DNA of 64,000 bases from Vibrio sp. 14G-20 (GCF_026241515.1 NZ_JAPHPW010000018.1:29130-93129), one strand, 5' to 3'. Positions 49,395 through 59,220 are shown, counted from the stretch's first letter. The notes: generated by a model from the sequence alone, not told the origin. A program made the numbers and translations.

Positions 49395-50141
49395 ATGATT
49401 TCTGAAAAGCCTGTGACGAAACGTGTTCAGTCTGGTGGCTGTGCAATCCATTGCCAGGATTGTAGTATTAGCCAGCTCTGTATTCCGTTTACTTTGAATG
49501 AATCTGAACTCGATCAACTTGATCAGATCATTGAGAGAAAAAAGCCTATTCAAAAAGGCCAAGAGTTATTTAAAGCCGGTGACGAGCTTAAATCTCTATA
49601 TGCTATTCGCTCTGGAACGATCAAGAGCTACACGATTACTGAGCAAGGTGATGAGCAGATTACTGCATTCCATCTAGCGGGCGATCTTGTTGGCTTCGAT
49701 GCGATTACTGGTGACCAACACCCTAGTTTCGCACAAGCGCTAGAAACTTCTATGGTATGTGAAATCCCATATGAGATTCTTGATGACCTATCAGGAAAAA
49801 TGCCTAAATTGCGTCAGCAAATTATGCGCCTGATGAGTAATGAGATTAAAGGTGACCAAGAAATGATTCTGCTTCTTTCTAAGAAGAACGCGGAAGAGCG
49901 TCTTGCTGCATTCCTTTACAACCTTTCTACTCGCTTCTCTCAACGTGGCTTCAGCCCGCGTGAGTTCCGCCTAACGATGACTCGTGGCGATATTGGTAAC
50001 TACCTTGGTTTGACTGTTGAAACAATCAGCCGTCTTCTAGGCCGTTTCCAAAAAGCAGACATCTTGAGCGTTAAAGGCAAATATATCACTATCGAAGATC
50101 ACGATGCGTTGATGGAACTTGCTGGCGTTTCAAAAGAATAG
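49395..50141 (+). CDS. fnr: Oxygen-sensing regulator FNR
   Basis: FNR is the [4Fe-4S] transcription factor of anaerobic gene control. The 248-aa product has ligand cysteines at positions 20, 23, 29 and 122 (CxxCxxxxxC in HCQDCSISQLC; MVCEIPY), exactly as in E. coli. A cAMP-binding-like domain follows, then a helix-turn-helix (LTMTRGDIGNYLGLTVETISRLLGRFQ) with recognition residues E..SR. It stands between the cco maturation genes and uspE, a common gammaproteobacterial order. Confidence 0.96.
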   Translation: MISEKPVTKRVQSGGCAIHCQDCSISQLCIPFTLNESELDQLDQIIERKKPIQKGQELFKAGDELKSLYAIRSGTIKSYTITEQGDEQITAFHLAGDLVGFDAITGDQHPSFAQALETSMVCEIPYEILDDLSGKMPKLRQQIMRLMSNEIKGDQEMILLLSKKNAEERLAAFLYNLSTRFSQRGFSPREFRLTMTRGDIGNYLGLTVETISRLLGRFQKADILSVKGKYITIEDHDALMELAGVSKE

Positions 50142-50152
50142 TCTAGATATCA

Positions 50153-50182
50153 ATGATGTAGTTCAATAATGAGCTACATCAT
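50153..50182 (+). other. Hairpin after fnr
   Basis: ATGATGTAG pairs perfectly with CTACATCAT around a 12-nt loop, 12 bp past the fnr stop, but there is no clean T run. It could be a weak or Rho-assisted terminator. Confidence 0.45.
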
Positions 50183-50273
50183 GTTTCTCTCTTAAAACCT
50201 CTTATATTTCTCTTAATCTCTCCATAACTACGCTACATTATTTATATGTTCGGTCTGAAAAGTAGGCTTAGTT

Positions 50274-51224
50274 ATGAGTATCTATAACAAAATTTTAGTT
50301 GTCGCAGACATTAATCACGATGAGCAACCTGCTCTAGTTCGTGCTATCCAACTTGCTAAGAAAAGCACCTCAACAAGCCACATCACTTTCTTTTTGTCGA
50401 TATACGACTTCTCGTATGAAATGACATCTATGCTCTCTATCGATGAAAGAGACGCAATGCGCAAAGGCGTAATTCATCAACGCGAAATTTGGATGAATAA
50501 AGTCGCAGAACCTTACCTAGATGATTCTATTGAATTTAATGTACAAGTGGTTTGGCATAACCGCCCGTACGAAGCGATCATTGCCGAGGTTTACAGCGGC
50601 GAGCACGACATCTTAATCAAAGGCACGCGTAAGCACGATACCTTGGAATCTGTCATCTTCACTCCAACCGATTGGCACTTATTGAGAAAGTGCCCTAGCC
50701 CAGTGCTACTAGTTAAAAATGATTTCTGGCCAGATCACGCGAAGATTTTTGCTTCAGTTCATGTTGGTTCTGAGACAGAAGCTCATTTAGAGCTTAACGA
50801 TACGATGGTCGACAGATTACTAGAGATCACCGGTCGTTTGGATGCTGAACCTTTCTTGGTGAATGCCTACCCAGTGACACCTGCGAATATCACCATTGAA
50901 CTGCCAGAGTTTGATCCAACGTCTTATACCGACGCAGTTCGTGGTCATCACTTAACGGCAATGAAAGCGTTGCGCCAGAAGCACGGTATGTGTGAAGAAC
51001 AAACTGTGGTTGAGCAAGGCTTGCCTGAAGATGTTATTCCTCGTGTCGCTTCTGAAAATAACGCTGCGATGGTGATCCTTGGCACAACGGGTCGTACTGG
51101 CTTGTCTGCCGTATTTATTGGTAATACAGCGGAACATGTTATCGACAAGATTAACTGTGATGTGTTGGCCCTTAAACCGTCTGGTTACGTGAGCCCACTG
51201 GACCCTAACCTTTCGAAAGGTTAA
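50274..51224 (+). CDS. uspE: Universal stress protein UspE
   Basis: A 316-aa cytoplasmic protein with two tandem Usp domains. The second ends with the nucleotide-binding motif ILGTTGRTGLSAVFIGNTAEHV (G-2x-G-9x-GN). The N-terminal domain is degenerate at that site. UspE supports motility, adhesion and stress survival in E. coli and is usually next to fnr, as here. Length matches (316 aa in E. coli). Confidence 0.93.
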   Translation: MSIYNKILVVADINHDEQPALVRAIQLAKKSTSTSHITFFLSIYDFSYEMTSMLSIDERDAMRKGVIHQREIWMNKVAEPYLDDSIEFNVQVVWHNRPYEAIIAEVYSGEHDILIKGTRKHDTLESVIFTPTDWHLLRKCPSPVLLVKNDFWPDHAKIFASVHVGSETEAHLELNDTMVDRLLEITGRLDAEPFLVNAYPVTPANITIELPEFDPTSYTDAVRGHHLTAMKALRQKHGMCEEQTVVEQGLPEDVIPRVASENNAAMVILGTTGRTGLSAVFIGNTAEHVIDKINCDVLALKPSGYVSPLDPNLSKG

Positions 51225-51249
51225 GTTAGAGACAAGTTTAACTTATAAA

Positions 51250-51280
51250 AAAACGCCTCAAGCATTGCTTGAGGCGTTTT
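51250..51280. terminator. Bidirectional terminator between uspE and ttcA
   Basis: A 14-bp perfect stem (AAAACGCCTCAAGC/GCTTGAGGCGTTTT) with a 3-nt loop lies between two convergent genes. Confidence 0.92.
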
Positions 51281-51346
51281 TGTTTATCTAGAGCAATGCC
51301 ATTCCAAATATAGAATGGCTAACATCATCTTTATCCACTCAAATGG

Positions 51347-52240
51347 CTAAACGTTCGTCACGTCGATGAACATTGACTCATCAATGTTTGAAGATGAAAT
51401 TTCAGCTTCTTCGAATTCGTACGCTTTGCGGTCTTCACTACGGTCTAGTGGAAGGTTCACGAAGTCAAACAGCTCGCGGTCAGCCAGTTGGCTTGGGCTT
51501 ACATTTTGGATTGATTTGAAGATCTTCTCAACACGACCTGGCGTTTTCTTATCCCAATCAATTAGCATCGCTTTGATGTTCTGACGCTGTAGGTTCTCTT
51601 GTGAACCACATAGGTTACAAGGAATGATTGGGAACTCTTTGTGTTCTGCGTATTTGATTAGGTCCGTTTCACGACAGTAAGTCAGTGGACGAATAACAAC
51701 GTTACGACCATCATCAGAACGAAGCTTCGGCGGCATTGCCTTTAGACGTGCACCGTGGAACATGTTCAGGAACATAGTTTCAACGATGTCATCAAGGTGG
51801 TGACCAAGTGCGATCTTAGTTGCACCAATCTTCTCAGCGAACGAGTACAAAGTACCACGACGTAGACGAGAACATAGACCACACGTTGTTTTGCCTTCTG
51901 GCACCTTCTCTTTAACCACTGAGTATGTGTCCTTGTCTACGATGTAGTAAGGAATGTTCAGCGTTTCAAAGTATTCAGGAAGAATGTGCTCAGGGAACCC
52001 AGGTTGTTTTTGATCTAGGTTTACCGCTACAACATCAAACTTGATAGGTGCTGCTTCACGTAAACGTAGCAAAATGTCTAGCATCGCAAATGAATCTTTA
52101 CCGCCACTAATACATGCCATTACTACGTCATTCTCTTCGATCATGTTGTAGTCGATGATGGCATTTCCAACATTTCTTCTCAGGCGTTTCTGAAGTTTGT
52201 TGAATTCAAGTGTTTCTTTTCTATTATCGTTTTGGTTCAT
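51347..52240 (-). CDS. ttcA: tRNA 2-thiocytidine synthetase TtcA
   Basis: TtcA installs 2-thiocytidine at position 32 of some tRNAs using ATP and a [4Fe-4S] cluster. The 297-aa product has the PP-loop SGGKDS (45-50) and the CxxC pair CGLCSRLRRG, with a third cysteine in CNLCGSQ. I start it at the ATG at 52240, where the family begins; the upstream four residues are dispensable. It converges with uspE. Confidence 0.95.
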   Translation of the reverse strand: MNQNDNRKETLEFNKLQKRLRRNVGNAIIDYNMIEENDVVMACISGGKDSFAMLDILLRLREAAPIKFDVVAVNLDQKQPGFPEHILPEYFETLNIPYYIVDKDTYSVVKEKVPEGKTTCGLCSRLRRGTLYSFAEKIGATKIALGHHLDDIVETMFLNMFHGARLKAMPPKLRSDDGRNVVIRPLTYCRETDLIKYAEHKEFPIIPCNLCGSQENLQRQNIKAMLIDWDKKTPGRVEKIFKSIQNVSPSQLADRELFDFVNLPLDRSEDRKAYEFEEAEISSSNIDESMFIDVTNV

Positions 52241-52472
52241 TGCGACTCTCACACCGTCGTATTACCGACTGTAGATTGCTAGTGGGACTGTTTTAGGGCG
52301 TGGATTATACGGATTTTTATTTCAGGTTGAAATAGTAACGGCAGGATAAACAAGGCGAGTAATAGAAAGATTCGGTTTTATCTTGCGATAAAGGCTAGGA
52401 ATTTTCGAGAAGCTATAGGATTTTGAGATAAACAGGCATTCACAAATGCGAATCACATTGTTGATAGAAAAA
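52241..52472. other. Intergenic upstream of ttcA
   Basis: Together with the terminator at 52473-52510 this is about 310 bp without a gene. It is A+T rich; nothing beyond the expected ttcA promoter was recognised. Confidence 0.4.
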
Positions 52473-52510
52473 GAAAAGCAGCCTATTCCTATAAGGTTCG
52501 GCTGCTTTTC
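52473..52510 (-). terminator. Terminator of the DUF2987 gene
   Basis: GAAAAGCAGCC pairs with GGCTGCTTTTC around a 16-nt loop, 42 bp beyond the stop codon of the leftward gene. Confidence 0.75.
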
Positions 52511-52551
52511 GTTGTGCGGTTTAAGCTCTAGTAAGGTTTGTTCGGCAAACT

Positions 52552-53202
52552 CTATTGCGCAGGAATGTATGGTAATACGCGAATAGTGGGTTCCGGTAAC
52601 GTGATGCTGTCACTTCCATTCAGTTCTTCTAGGGTGAATTTAGCACGCCCTTGTGTGATTGGGATTTGCTTGCCGTTTGACAGCGCGATGTTGCCTTCAA
52701 GCTTGTTATCAAATTCTAAGGTTAACCCTTCAACATCCGGCGTGAACCAACTGGAGAACATGCCGCTGACGTCTTCTAACATCGCTTGCATCTGTGGTAA
52801 CAGGCTTTCCAGTTGTGAGGCCTCAACCTTTCCAGTTAAAGGCTCTTGAGTCATGACAACCAAAGAATACGCACACTCTTGCTCTTGAGTTTGAACAAAG
52901 ATAAGAGGGTTTGCTGAACGAAGGTTTTGATCGACAGGTAAAAGTAGCTCATGTGTTGGAGATACTTTTAGCTCTTCGTAGTGCTCTTCTTTTTCCATCC
53001 ACGCTTTGCTGATGTGACAGATGGTTTGAGCTTGTTGATCCACGAAGAAGACTGCAACTTTGACGTCATCGTGCCCTTCTTTGGTATTGTTTTTAAGCTG
53101 TGTGTAGAGCTTAGAATACGTGAACATGTATTCTTGCGCTGCAGCGGGTAAAGAGACCCCAAGGCTTAGTGAGGCTAATAAAGCGAGTGCTGTCTTTTTC
53201 AT
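52552..53202 (-). CDS. DUF2987 family exported protein
   Basis: A 216-aa protein with a signal peptide (MKKTALALLASLSLGVSLPAAA). The body (EYMFTYSKLYTQLKNNTKEGHDDVKVAVFFVDQQAQTICHISKAWMEKEEHYEEL) and a beta-rich C-terminal half match the DUF2987 pattern of Vibrio and Shewanella. Function is unknown. It has its own terminators on both sides and therefore stands alone. Confidence 0.75.
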   Translation of the reverse strand: MKKTALALLASLSLGVSLPAAAQEYMFTYSKLYTQLKNNTKEGHDDVKVAVFFVDQQAQTICHISKAWMEKEEHYEELKVSPTHELLLPVDQNLRSANPLIFVQTQEQECAYSLVVMTQEPLTGKVEASQLESLLPQMQAMLEDVSGMFSSWFTPDVEGLTLEFDNKLEGNIALSNGKQIPITQGRAKFTLEELNGSDSITLPEPTIRVLPYIPAQ

Positions 53203-53239
53203 TATTATAATCTTGTCGAAGTTGAGCGTTTATAAATAG

Positions 53240-53264
53240 AAAGAGCAGCCATGAGCTGCTCTTT
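53240..53264 (-). terminator. Terminator of the bax-like operon
   Basis: AAAGAGCAGC pairs with GCTGCTCTTT around CATGA, 59 bp beyond the leftward glucosaminidase gene. Confidence 0.75.
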
Positions 53265-53322
53265 ATGTAATGTCGATTGGTTTAGCCTACTATGAAAGGC
53301 AACCAACTGATATCAAATCGAG

Positions 53323-54174
53323 TTACTTTTTCCAGTATACCTCGTTGTGACGGATCATAGCTTGTAAATCAGTCACATAGTCTGAACCTCGCTCAGAATA
53401 TTTTAGCAACCCATTGGTAAGCTCTGTCGCGGTGCTTGTCGTTAGCAAATCATCGCCCTGTGCCGCAAGTTTGGCGCGGATCGCTCTTAAATCAGCATAA
53501 GCACGATTTCGGTTCAGGTTCATGAAATAACGGTGAACAGACTCTTGGCTTGAAGAGAATGTTGCCACTTCATGAGAGCTACCTTCGTTACGTTGTAGCG
53601 GAACAAGGCCGCAACCTTTGGTGTAACACCAGTGCCCGAAATAGTTGTTCGCTTGGGTTGCAAAGCGCGATGTACCCCAAGCCGACTCGTTTGCAGCCTG
53701 AGTTAATACAAGCGCTTCAGGTAGCACGTTTACACGGTTCAGCATCTCTGTAAGCCAAGCTTGATCTAAGCCTGACGAAGGCACTGGCAAGCTGTACAAC
53801 TTCCCTAACCTTTTTGCGTATGACACATCTTCCGAGTCAATGTTCGAAATGCCAGCGTCAGAAACCTTAGTCAAAAACGCACGCTCTTTAGTGATGCGTT
53901 TGTTTTCGATATTGATACTTGGACGTAAATACGAAAAGAAGGTGTCTTTTTTCTCGTTTACATCTTCAATGGCAGCAAAATTCGGTGTATTTGAAGCCAC
54001 GGTTAAGTTGCCGAACTGCTGTTCAGAATCTTGGCTTGCCTTACTTGCACGACGTCGCTCTTCTTCTTGTTGGTACAGAAGTGGCCCAACTAATGAGATC
54101 GAGCCAACAAGGGCAAGTGCCGTCACTTTTAATGCAAGAGTTTTGCTTGAGCTTGCTTGAACGTTATTACGCAT
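53323..54174 (-). CDS. Bax-like N-acetylglucosaminidase-family protein
   Basis: A 283-aa protein with a membrane helix near the N-terminus (ALKVTALALVGSISLVGPLLY). A FlgJ/Bax-type glucosaminidase domain (about 140-280) follows. It includes LVLTQAANESAWGTSRFATQANNYFGHWCYTKGCGLVPLQR; the catalytic glutamate is in ANESAWG. It would cut peptidoglycan glycan strands. I use the ATG at 54174, which overlaps the upstream gene end by 8 bp; the longer frame begins in a Thr/Ile repeat of low quality. It is coupled to the membrane protein gene. Confidence 0.82.
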   Translation of the reverse strand: MRNNVQASSSKTLALKVTALALVGSISLVGPLLYQQEEERRRASKASQDSEQQFGNLTVASNTPNFAAIEDVNEKKDTFFSYLRPSINIENKRITKERAFLTKVSDAGISNIDSEDVSYAKRLGKLYSLPVPSSGLDQAWLTEMLNRVNVLPEALVLTQAANESAWGTSRFATQANNYFGHWCYTKGCGLVPLQRNEGSSHEVATFSSSQESVHRYFMNLNRNRAYADLRAIRAKLAAQGDDLLTTSTATELTNGLLKYSERGSDYVTDLQAMIRHNEVYWKK

Positions 54175-54982
54175 CGAATACCTGCGGGTTTTTATTGTTG
54201 TCGTCGTTATTATCGTCATCACTCTTCGGGTGCTCAGAAGCAATCACCTTCAGTTTGATGCCAAACATTTCGCGGTAAAGAATCCCTTTCACATGGAAGA
54301 AGAAAGGTAAAACGAAGATCAGACCAATGCCGTACATCATTGCAGCGACGATGAACATCAACATAACGAGCAAGTAGATAGACGCAACGGTGAAGATTTT
54401 CTTATTCACAGCACGTAACGAAAGCAGCAGCGATTGCATTGGCGGCACTTTCTTATCACAAATCAGCAGAATTGAGTGGCTGAACGCTAGCGAGAAGTAA
54501 ATCGACAAGAACGGCAGAATCATACCCGCGATGCCTTGCAGCATTAGGCTAAACAAAGTCACCAGAATAACAGGAACCGTGAACTGCAAACCTTTACCAA
54601 TATGACGCACTTTAGTTTGTAGGCCAGCTGCGTGGCTCATCGCCATCAAACAGATACCTGCATAGATAGGAGCGCTGATCACTTCGTAGCTGAAGTTGGC
54701 AATAAAAATGGATTCAACGATTTGTGGCGTAAACGCCTCAGGATCGATAACCGCATCCAAGATCACCGCAGGGTCACCCAGTTGAAGTTTTAGTGCGATA
54801 TAAAAGACAGCCAGTTGTACGAACATCAGAGCAACAATCGCAGGGGAAAACGAAAGAAAGTGACTTATCGTATGTTTCCAAGCTTCTTGGAATACAGCCG
54901 TTGCTTTGAGCTCATAATCGCCGGAAAGTGCACGGTTGATACTACCGCCCAAATTAAAATCTTTTTCGATGTCGTTGTTCAT
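54167..54982 (-). CDS. Polytopic membrane protein of unknown function
   Basis: A 271-aa protein with about six hydrophobic helices (for example SFSPAIVALMFVQLAVFYIAL, QFTVPVILVTLFSLMLQGIAGMILPFLSIYFSLA, TVASIYLLVMLMFIVAAMMYGIGLIFVLPFFF). It has a hydrophilic C-terminal Asp/Asn run (DDDNNDDNNKNP). I do not recognise the family. I use the second ATG (54982), because the first seven residues lack support. Its end overlaps the Bax-like gene start, so the two probably act together, perhaps in envelope growth. Confidence 0.6.
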   Translation of the reverse strand: MNNDIEKDFNLGGSINRALSGDYELKATAVFQEAWKHTISHFLSFSPAIVALMFVQLAVFYIALKLQLGDPAVILDAVIDPEAFTPQIVESIFIANFSYEVISAPIYAGICLMAMSHAAGLQTKVRHIGKGLQFTVPVILVTLFSLMLQGIAGMILPFLSIYFSLAFSHSILLICDKKVPPMQSLLLSLRAVNKKIFTVASIYLLVMLMFIVAAMMYGIGLIFVLPFFFHVKGILYREMFGIKLKVIASEHPKSDDDNNDDNNKNPQVFDA

Positions 54983-55311
54983 ATTGATACCTAGGTGCGC
55001 CAATTAAACTAAGCGACCTAACTTATTGATAAAAAATTACCTTCATTATACTCATATGTCGGATACAAACTAAAATATGAATCTGTAACAAGGCTTGCTT
55101 TTGCGTCTTAATGGTTAATAATTAAACACTTGTCGGGGTGTAAACCCAGTAAATAACAGTATGGTAAAGGATGTTTACTTTTACCTGCGAAATTTTTTAT
55201 CTTCGAAAGGTAAAAAATGCTTTGAATTCACGTTTTTGGTGATTATGATGCGCGCCTTAAAGGTGTATAGCAACAGGTCTCAAATAGAACCAAGGTGGAG
55301 AAAAACAGACG
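54983..55311. other. Divergent intergenic region upstream of potA
   Basis: About 330 bp, A+T rich, between the leftward membrane-protein operon and potABC. The TTG start of potA has GGTGGAG about 15 nt upstream, a little far. No operator motif stood out. Confidence 0.4.
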
Positions 55312-56427
55312 TTGAACGCTAAAAAATCAGTAGGAAAGCCAGTAGTACAGCTAACTGGCATTAGTAAAAGTTTCGATGGTAAGGAAGTCATCGGCAATCT
55401 TGATTTAAACGTAAATCATGGTGAGTTTCTCACGATTTTAGGCCCATCAGGTTGTGGTAAAACAACCGTACTAAGAATGATTGCGGGTTTTGAAACAGCA
55501 GATAGTGGTCAAATACTATTAGCTGAACAGAACGTAACCCAAGTTCCTGCTGAACAAAGGCATGTAAACACTGTATTCCAAAGCTATGCCCTATTCCCGC
55601 ATATGACCGTTTTCGACAATGTGGCATTTGGCTTACGCATGCAGAAAGTACCAAGCAGCGAGATTGAACCTCGTGTAATGGATGCTTTAAAAATGGTGCG
55701 CCTAGAACAAATGGCACAACGAAAACCACACCAGCTATCTGGTGGCCAACAGCAACGTATCGCAATCGCTCGTGCTGTCGTTAATAAGCCAAAAGTTCTT
55801 CTATTGGATGAATCTCTATCTGCTCTTGATTACAAATTACGTAAACAGATGCAAATCGAGCTGAAACAATTGCAACGTCAACTTGGTATCACGTTCATTT
55901 TTGTAACGCATGACCAAGAAGAAGCGCTGTCTATGTCTGACCGTATTATTGTTATGCGTGATGGCGTGATTGAACAAGACGGCACACCAAGAGAGATCTA
56001 CGAAGAGCCTAAGAACCTGTTTGTAGCCCGCTTCATTGGTGAAATTAACGTATTCGAAGCGACAGCGAAATCTCGTCTAGATGAAAAACGCATTGTTGCG
56101 ACAATCGAAGGTGAAGAGTCGGTTATCTATCATGATAAAGACGTAACACCGGGTCAAAAACTGCAAGTACTGCTTCGCCCTGAAGATCTTCGTATCGAAG
56201 AAATCAAAGAGTCTGAGCAACGCGGTATTGTTGGCCACATTGTCGAGCGAACCTATAAAGGCATGACATTGGATTCAGTGGTAGAACTTGAATCTGGTAT
56301 GCGTGTCATGGTTAGCGAATTCTTCAACGAAGATGACCCTGATGTTGATCACTCACTGGGCCAAAAAGTTGCAGTAACTTGGGTTGAGAGCTGGGAAGTG
56401 GTATTAGAAGATGAGCAAGAAGTTTAA
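55312..56427 (+). CDS. potA: Spermidine/putrescine ABC transporter ATPase PotA
   Basis: PotA is the cytoplasmic ATPase of the polyamine importer PotABCD. The 371-aa product has Walker A GPSGCGKTT, Q-loop FQSYALFPHMTV, signature LSGGQQQRIAIARA, Walker B VLLLDESLSALD and the switch HDQEEAL. A C-terminal TOBE-type regulatory domain (about 245-371) is present. TTG is the start. It overlaps potB by 17 bp. Confidence 0.94.
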   Translation: MNAKKSVGKPVVQLTGISKSFDGKEVIGNLDLNVNHGEFLTILGPSGCGKTTVLRMIAGFETADSGQILLAEQNVTQVPAEQRHVNTVFQSYALFPHMTVFDNVAFGLRMQKVPSSEIEPRVMDALKMVRLEQMAQRKPHQLSGGQQQRIAIARAVVNKPKVLLLDESLSALDYKLRKQMQIELKQLQRQLGITFIFVTHDQEEALSMSDRIIVMRDGVIEQDGTPREIYEEPKNLFVARFIGEINVFEATAKSRLDEKRIVATIEGEESVIYHDKDVTPGQKLQVLLRPEDLRIEEIKESEQRGIVGHIVERTYKGMTLDSVVELESGMRVMVSEFFNEDDPDVDHSLGQKVAVTWVESWEVVLEDEQEV

Positions 56428-57268
56428 TTTACAAAACGCGATTGTTGCTTTAATCACAGGTTGGTTAGTGCTGTTCGTGATGATTCCAAACATCATGATC
56501 ATCGGTACTAGCTTCTTAACTCGTGACGAAGCGAACTTGATCGAGATGACCTTCACTCTCGATAACTACGTGCGTTTGGCTGACCCGTTGTATTTTAAAG
56601 TGCTGATGCACTCTTTCTATATGGCGATTGTCGCAACCCTACTTTGTTTAATCATTGGCTACCCGTTCGCTTACATCGTGGCAAAAATGCCTGCGAAATG
56701 GCGTCCGATCATGTTGTTCCTAGTGATTGTGCCATTCTGGACGAACTCTTTGATTCGTACTTACGGACTAAAAGTAGTGCTGGGTACTCAAGGTGTATTG
56801 AACAAGGGCTTGTTAGCGTTAGACATTATCGATAAGCCGCTACGTATCATGTACTCGGAAACAGCAGTAATGATCGGTTTGGTGTATATCCTACTTCCGT
56901 TCATGATTCTGCCGTTGTATTCAGCGATTGAAAAACTGGATGATACGTATTTAGAAGCCGCGAAAGATTTAGGTGCGAACAAACTGCAAACGCTATTGAA
57001 AGTGGTACTTCCTTTGACAATGCCAGGCATCATCGGTGGTTGTTTATTAGTACTTCTTCCTGCGTTAGGCATGTTCTACATCTCTGACCTATTAGGCGGC
57101 GCTAAGAACCTATTGATTGGTAATGTGATTAAGAGCCAAGTGCTCAACGCTCGAGACTGGCCGTTTGGCGCAGCAACGAGTATCGCACTGACCATGGCAA
57201 TGGCTGTGATGCTGTATGCCTACTACCGAGCAGGTAAGCTATTGAACAAGAAAGTGGAGCTAGACTAA
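56411..57268 (+). CDS. potB: Spermidine/putrescine ABC transporter permease PotB
   Basis: A 285-aa inner-membrane permease with six predicted helices and the EAA motif (EAAKDLGANKLQTLLKVVLPLTMPGI) that docks on PotA. It starts within potA and its TAA overlaps potC (TAATG), so the operon is tightly coupled. Confidence 0.93.
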   Translation: MSKKFNLQNAIVALITGWLVLFVMIPNIMIIGTSFLTRDEANLIEMTFTLDNYVRLADPLYFKVLMHSFYMAIVATLLCLIIGYPFAYIVAKMPAKWRPIMLFLVIVPFWTNSLIRTYGLKVVLGTQGVLNKGLLALDIIDKPLRIMYSETAVMIGLVYILLPFMILPLYSAIEKLDDTYLEAAKDLGANKLQTLLKVVLPLTMPGIIGGCLLVLLPALGMFYISDLLGGAKNLLIGNVIKSQVLNARDWPFGAATSIALTMAMAVMLYAYYRAGKLLNKKVELD

Positions 57269-58038
57269 TGGGTCGCACAGTTAAGTTCAGCTTTATGGCG
57301 CTGGTATACGCTTTTCTATACCTACCTATTATCGTATTAATTGCGAACTCATTTAATGCCAACAAGTTTGGTATGAAATGGGGGGGCTTCACCACTAAGT
57401 GGTATGACGCGCTGATTAACAACGACAGCCTAATGCAGGCTGCGTGGCACTCGATTAACGTAGCGGTGTTTTCAGCAACAGCTGCAACGATTGTCGGAAG
57501 CCTGACAGCAGTAGCCCTATTCCGTTACCAATTCAAAGGTAAAGGCGTAGTCAATGGCATGTTGTTCATCGTAATGATGTCTCCAGATATCGTAATGGCG
57601 ATTTCGCTTCTTGCGCTATTCTTGGTAATGGGTGTTCAACTTGGGTTCTTTACCCTACTTGCAGCGCACATTACGTTCTGTCTGCCGTTTGTTGTTGTAA
57701 CGGTTTACAGTCGCTTGAATGGCTTTGATGTGAAAATGCTAGAAGCTGCAAAAGATTTAGGCGCAAGCGAGTGGACGATTCTAAAACAGATCATCCTTCC
57801 TCTTGCTAAGCCAGCGGTAGCTGCGGGTTGGTTATTGAGCTTCACACTGTCTTTGGACGACGTGATCATCAGCTCTTTCGTAACAGGGCCAACGTATGAA
57901 ATCTTACCACTGAAGATTTACTCAATGGTTAAAGTGGGTATCTCTCCTGAGGTCAACGCCCTAGCAACAGTGATGTTAGTGGTGTCGTTAATACTGGTGA
58001 TTATTTCTCAGTTATTAGCGAGAGAAAAAATCAAGTAA
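57268..58038 (+). CDS. potC: Spermidine/putrescine ABC transporter permease PotC
   Basis: A 256-aa permease with six helices and an EAA motif (EAAKDLGASEWTILKQIILPLAKPAV). It pairs with PotB to form the channel. It is the last gene before a terminator at 58111, after which the binding proteins follow. Confidence 0.93.
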   Translation: MGRTVKFSFMALVYAFLYLPIIVLIANSFNANKFGMKWGGFTTKWYDALINNDSLMQAAWHSINVAVFSATAATIVGSLTAVALFRYQFKGKGVVNGMLFIVMMSPDIVMAISLLALFLVMGVQLGFFTLLAAHITFCLPFVVVTVYSRLNGFDVKMLEAAKDLGASEWTILKQIILPLAKPAVAAGWLLSFTLSLDDVIISSFVTGPTYEILPLKIYSMVKVGISPEVNALATVMLVVSLILVIISQLLAREKIK

Positions 58039-58110
58039 GTCTCCTACTCTATAAAGAGACAGACTTGATTAGAAGTTAAGAAACTTCAAGTTCAAAAAAG
58101 TGTTAATCAT

Positions 58111-58142
58111 AAACAGAATGGTAAATTGCCATTCTGTTTTTC
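58111..58142 (+). terminator. Terminator between potC and potD1
   Basis: AAACAGAATGG pairs with CCATTCTGTTT around TAAATTG, followed by TTTTTC. It likely attenuates read-through from potABC. Confidence 0.8.
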
Positions 58143-58185
58143 TATCTACTGCCTTCGGGCAACGTTTAGTTTGGAGCTAACGTCA

Positions 58186-59220
58186 ATGAAAAAATGGGCT
58201 ACTCTATTAGCTGGTAGTGCATGTGCGCTTTCAATGTTATCTGCACCATCTTTTGCAAAAGATAACAAAGAGTTGGTATTTATGAACTGGGGACCTTACA
58301 TCAATAGTGAGATCCTAGAACAGTTCACCGATGAAACTGGCATCAAGGTGATTTACTCAACTTACGAGTCGAACGAAACCTTGTACGCAAAGCTAAAAAC
58401 ACACAACAAAGGTTATGACCTGGTTGTGCCGTCGACTTACTTTGTATCTAAAATGCGCGACGAAGGTATGCTACAAAAGATCGACAAAACTAAGTTGGAC
58501 AACTTCAAGAATCTAGATACTAACTACCTAGATAAGCCGTACGACCCAAATAACGACTACTCTATTCCGCACGTAGTTGCTATTACTGGTCTGGCTGTTA
58601 ACACAGACATGTACGATCCAGAAGATTTCCAAAGCTGGGCTGACCTATGGAAGCCTGAGCTTGAAGGTCAACTGATGATGATGGACGACACGCGTGAAGT
58701 GTTCCACATCGCATTGCGTAAACTAGGTTACTCAGGCAACACAACCAACGAGAAAGAGATCGACGAAGCTTACGCTGAACTGCAAAAGCTAATGCCGAAC
58801 GTTCTTGTGTTCAACTCAGACAACCCAGGCGCACCTTACATGTCTGGTGAAGTTGGCCTTGGTATGCTTTGGAACGGCTCTGCTGCTGCAGCGCAAAACG
58901 AAGGTCTACCTATTAAACTGGTTTTCCCTAAAGAAGGTGGCATCGGTTGGGTTGATAACTTTGCAATCAGCTCTGGCGCGGTAAACGTAGAAGCGGCTCA
59001 TAAGATGATCGACTTCCTACTTCGCCCTGAAATCGCTGAGCAAATCTCTCGTGACACTGGCTACCTAACGGCAGTTAAAGCGTCTAACGAGAAGTTTAAA
59101 GACAGCCCTGCTCTGTTCCCGTCTCAAGAAGACCTTGACCGTGTTGAATGGCAAGCTGCGGTTGGCGATAAGACTGTGAAGTACGAAGATTACTTCATGA
59201 AGCTTAAAGCCGGTCAGTAA
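58186..59220 (+). CDS. potD: Spermidine/putrescine-binding periplasmic protein PotD (copy 1)
   Basis: A 344-aa periplasmic receptor with a signal peptide (MKKWATLLAGSACALSMLSAPSFA). PotD motifs are present: LVFMNWGPYINSEILEQFTDETGIKV, STYESNETLYAKLKTH, YDLVVPSTYFVSKMRDEGML, DDTREVFHIALRKLGYS. It is a close paralogue of the next gene. In this copy the pocket segment reads VGLGMLWNGSAAAAQ and the region before it GGIGWVDNFAIS, which differs from copy 2. I use the ATG at 58186 because it opens the signal peptide. Confidence 0.93.
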   Translation: MKKWATLLAGSACALSMLSAPSFAKDNKELVFMNWGPYINSEILEQFTDETGIKVIYSTYESNETLYAKLKTHNKGYDLVVPSTYFVSKMRDEGMLQKIDKTKLDNFKNLDTNYLDKPYDPNNDYSIPHVVAITGLAVNTDMYDPEDFQSWADLWKPELEGQLMMMDDTREVFHIALRKLGYSGNTTNEKEIDEAYAELQKLMPNVLVFNSDNPGAPYMSGEVGLGMLWNGSAAAAQNEGLPIKLVFPKEGGIGWVDNFAISSGAVNVEAAHKMIDFLLRPEIAEQISRDTGYLTAVKASNEKFKDSPALFPSQEDLDRVEWQAAVGDKTVKYEDYFMKLKAGQ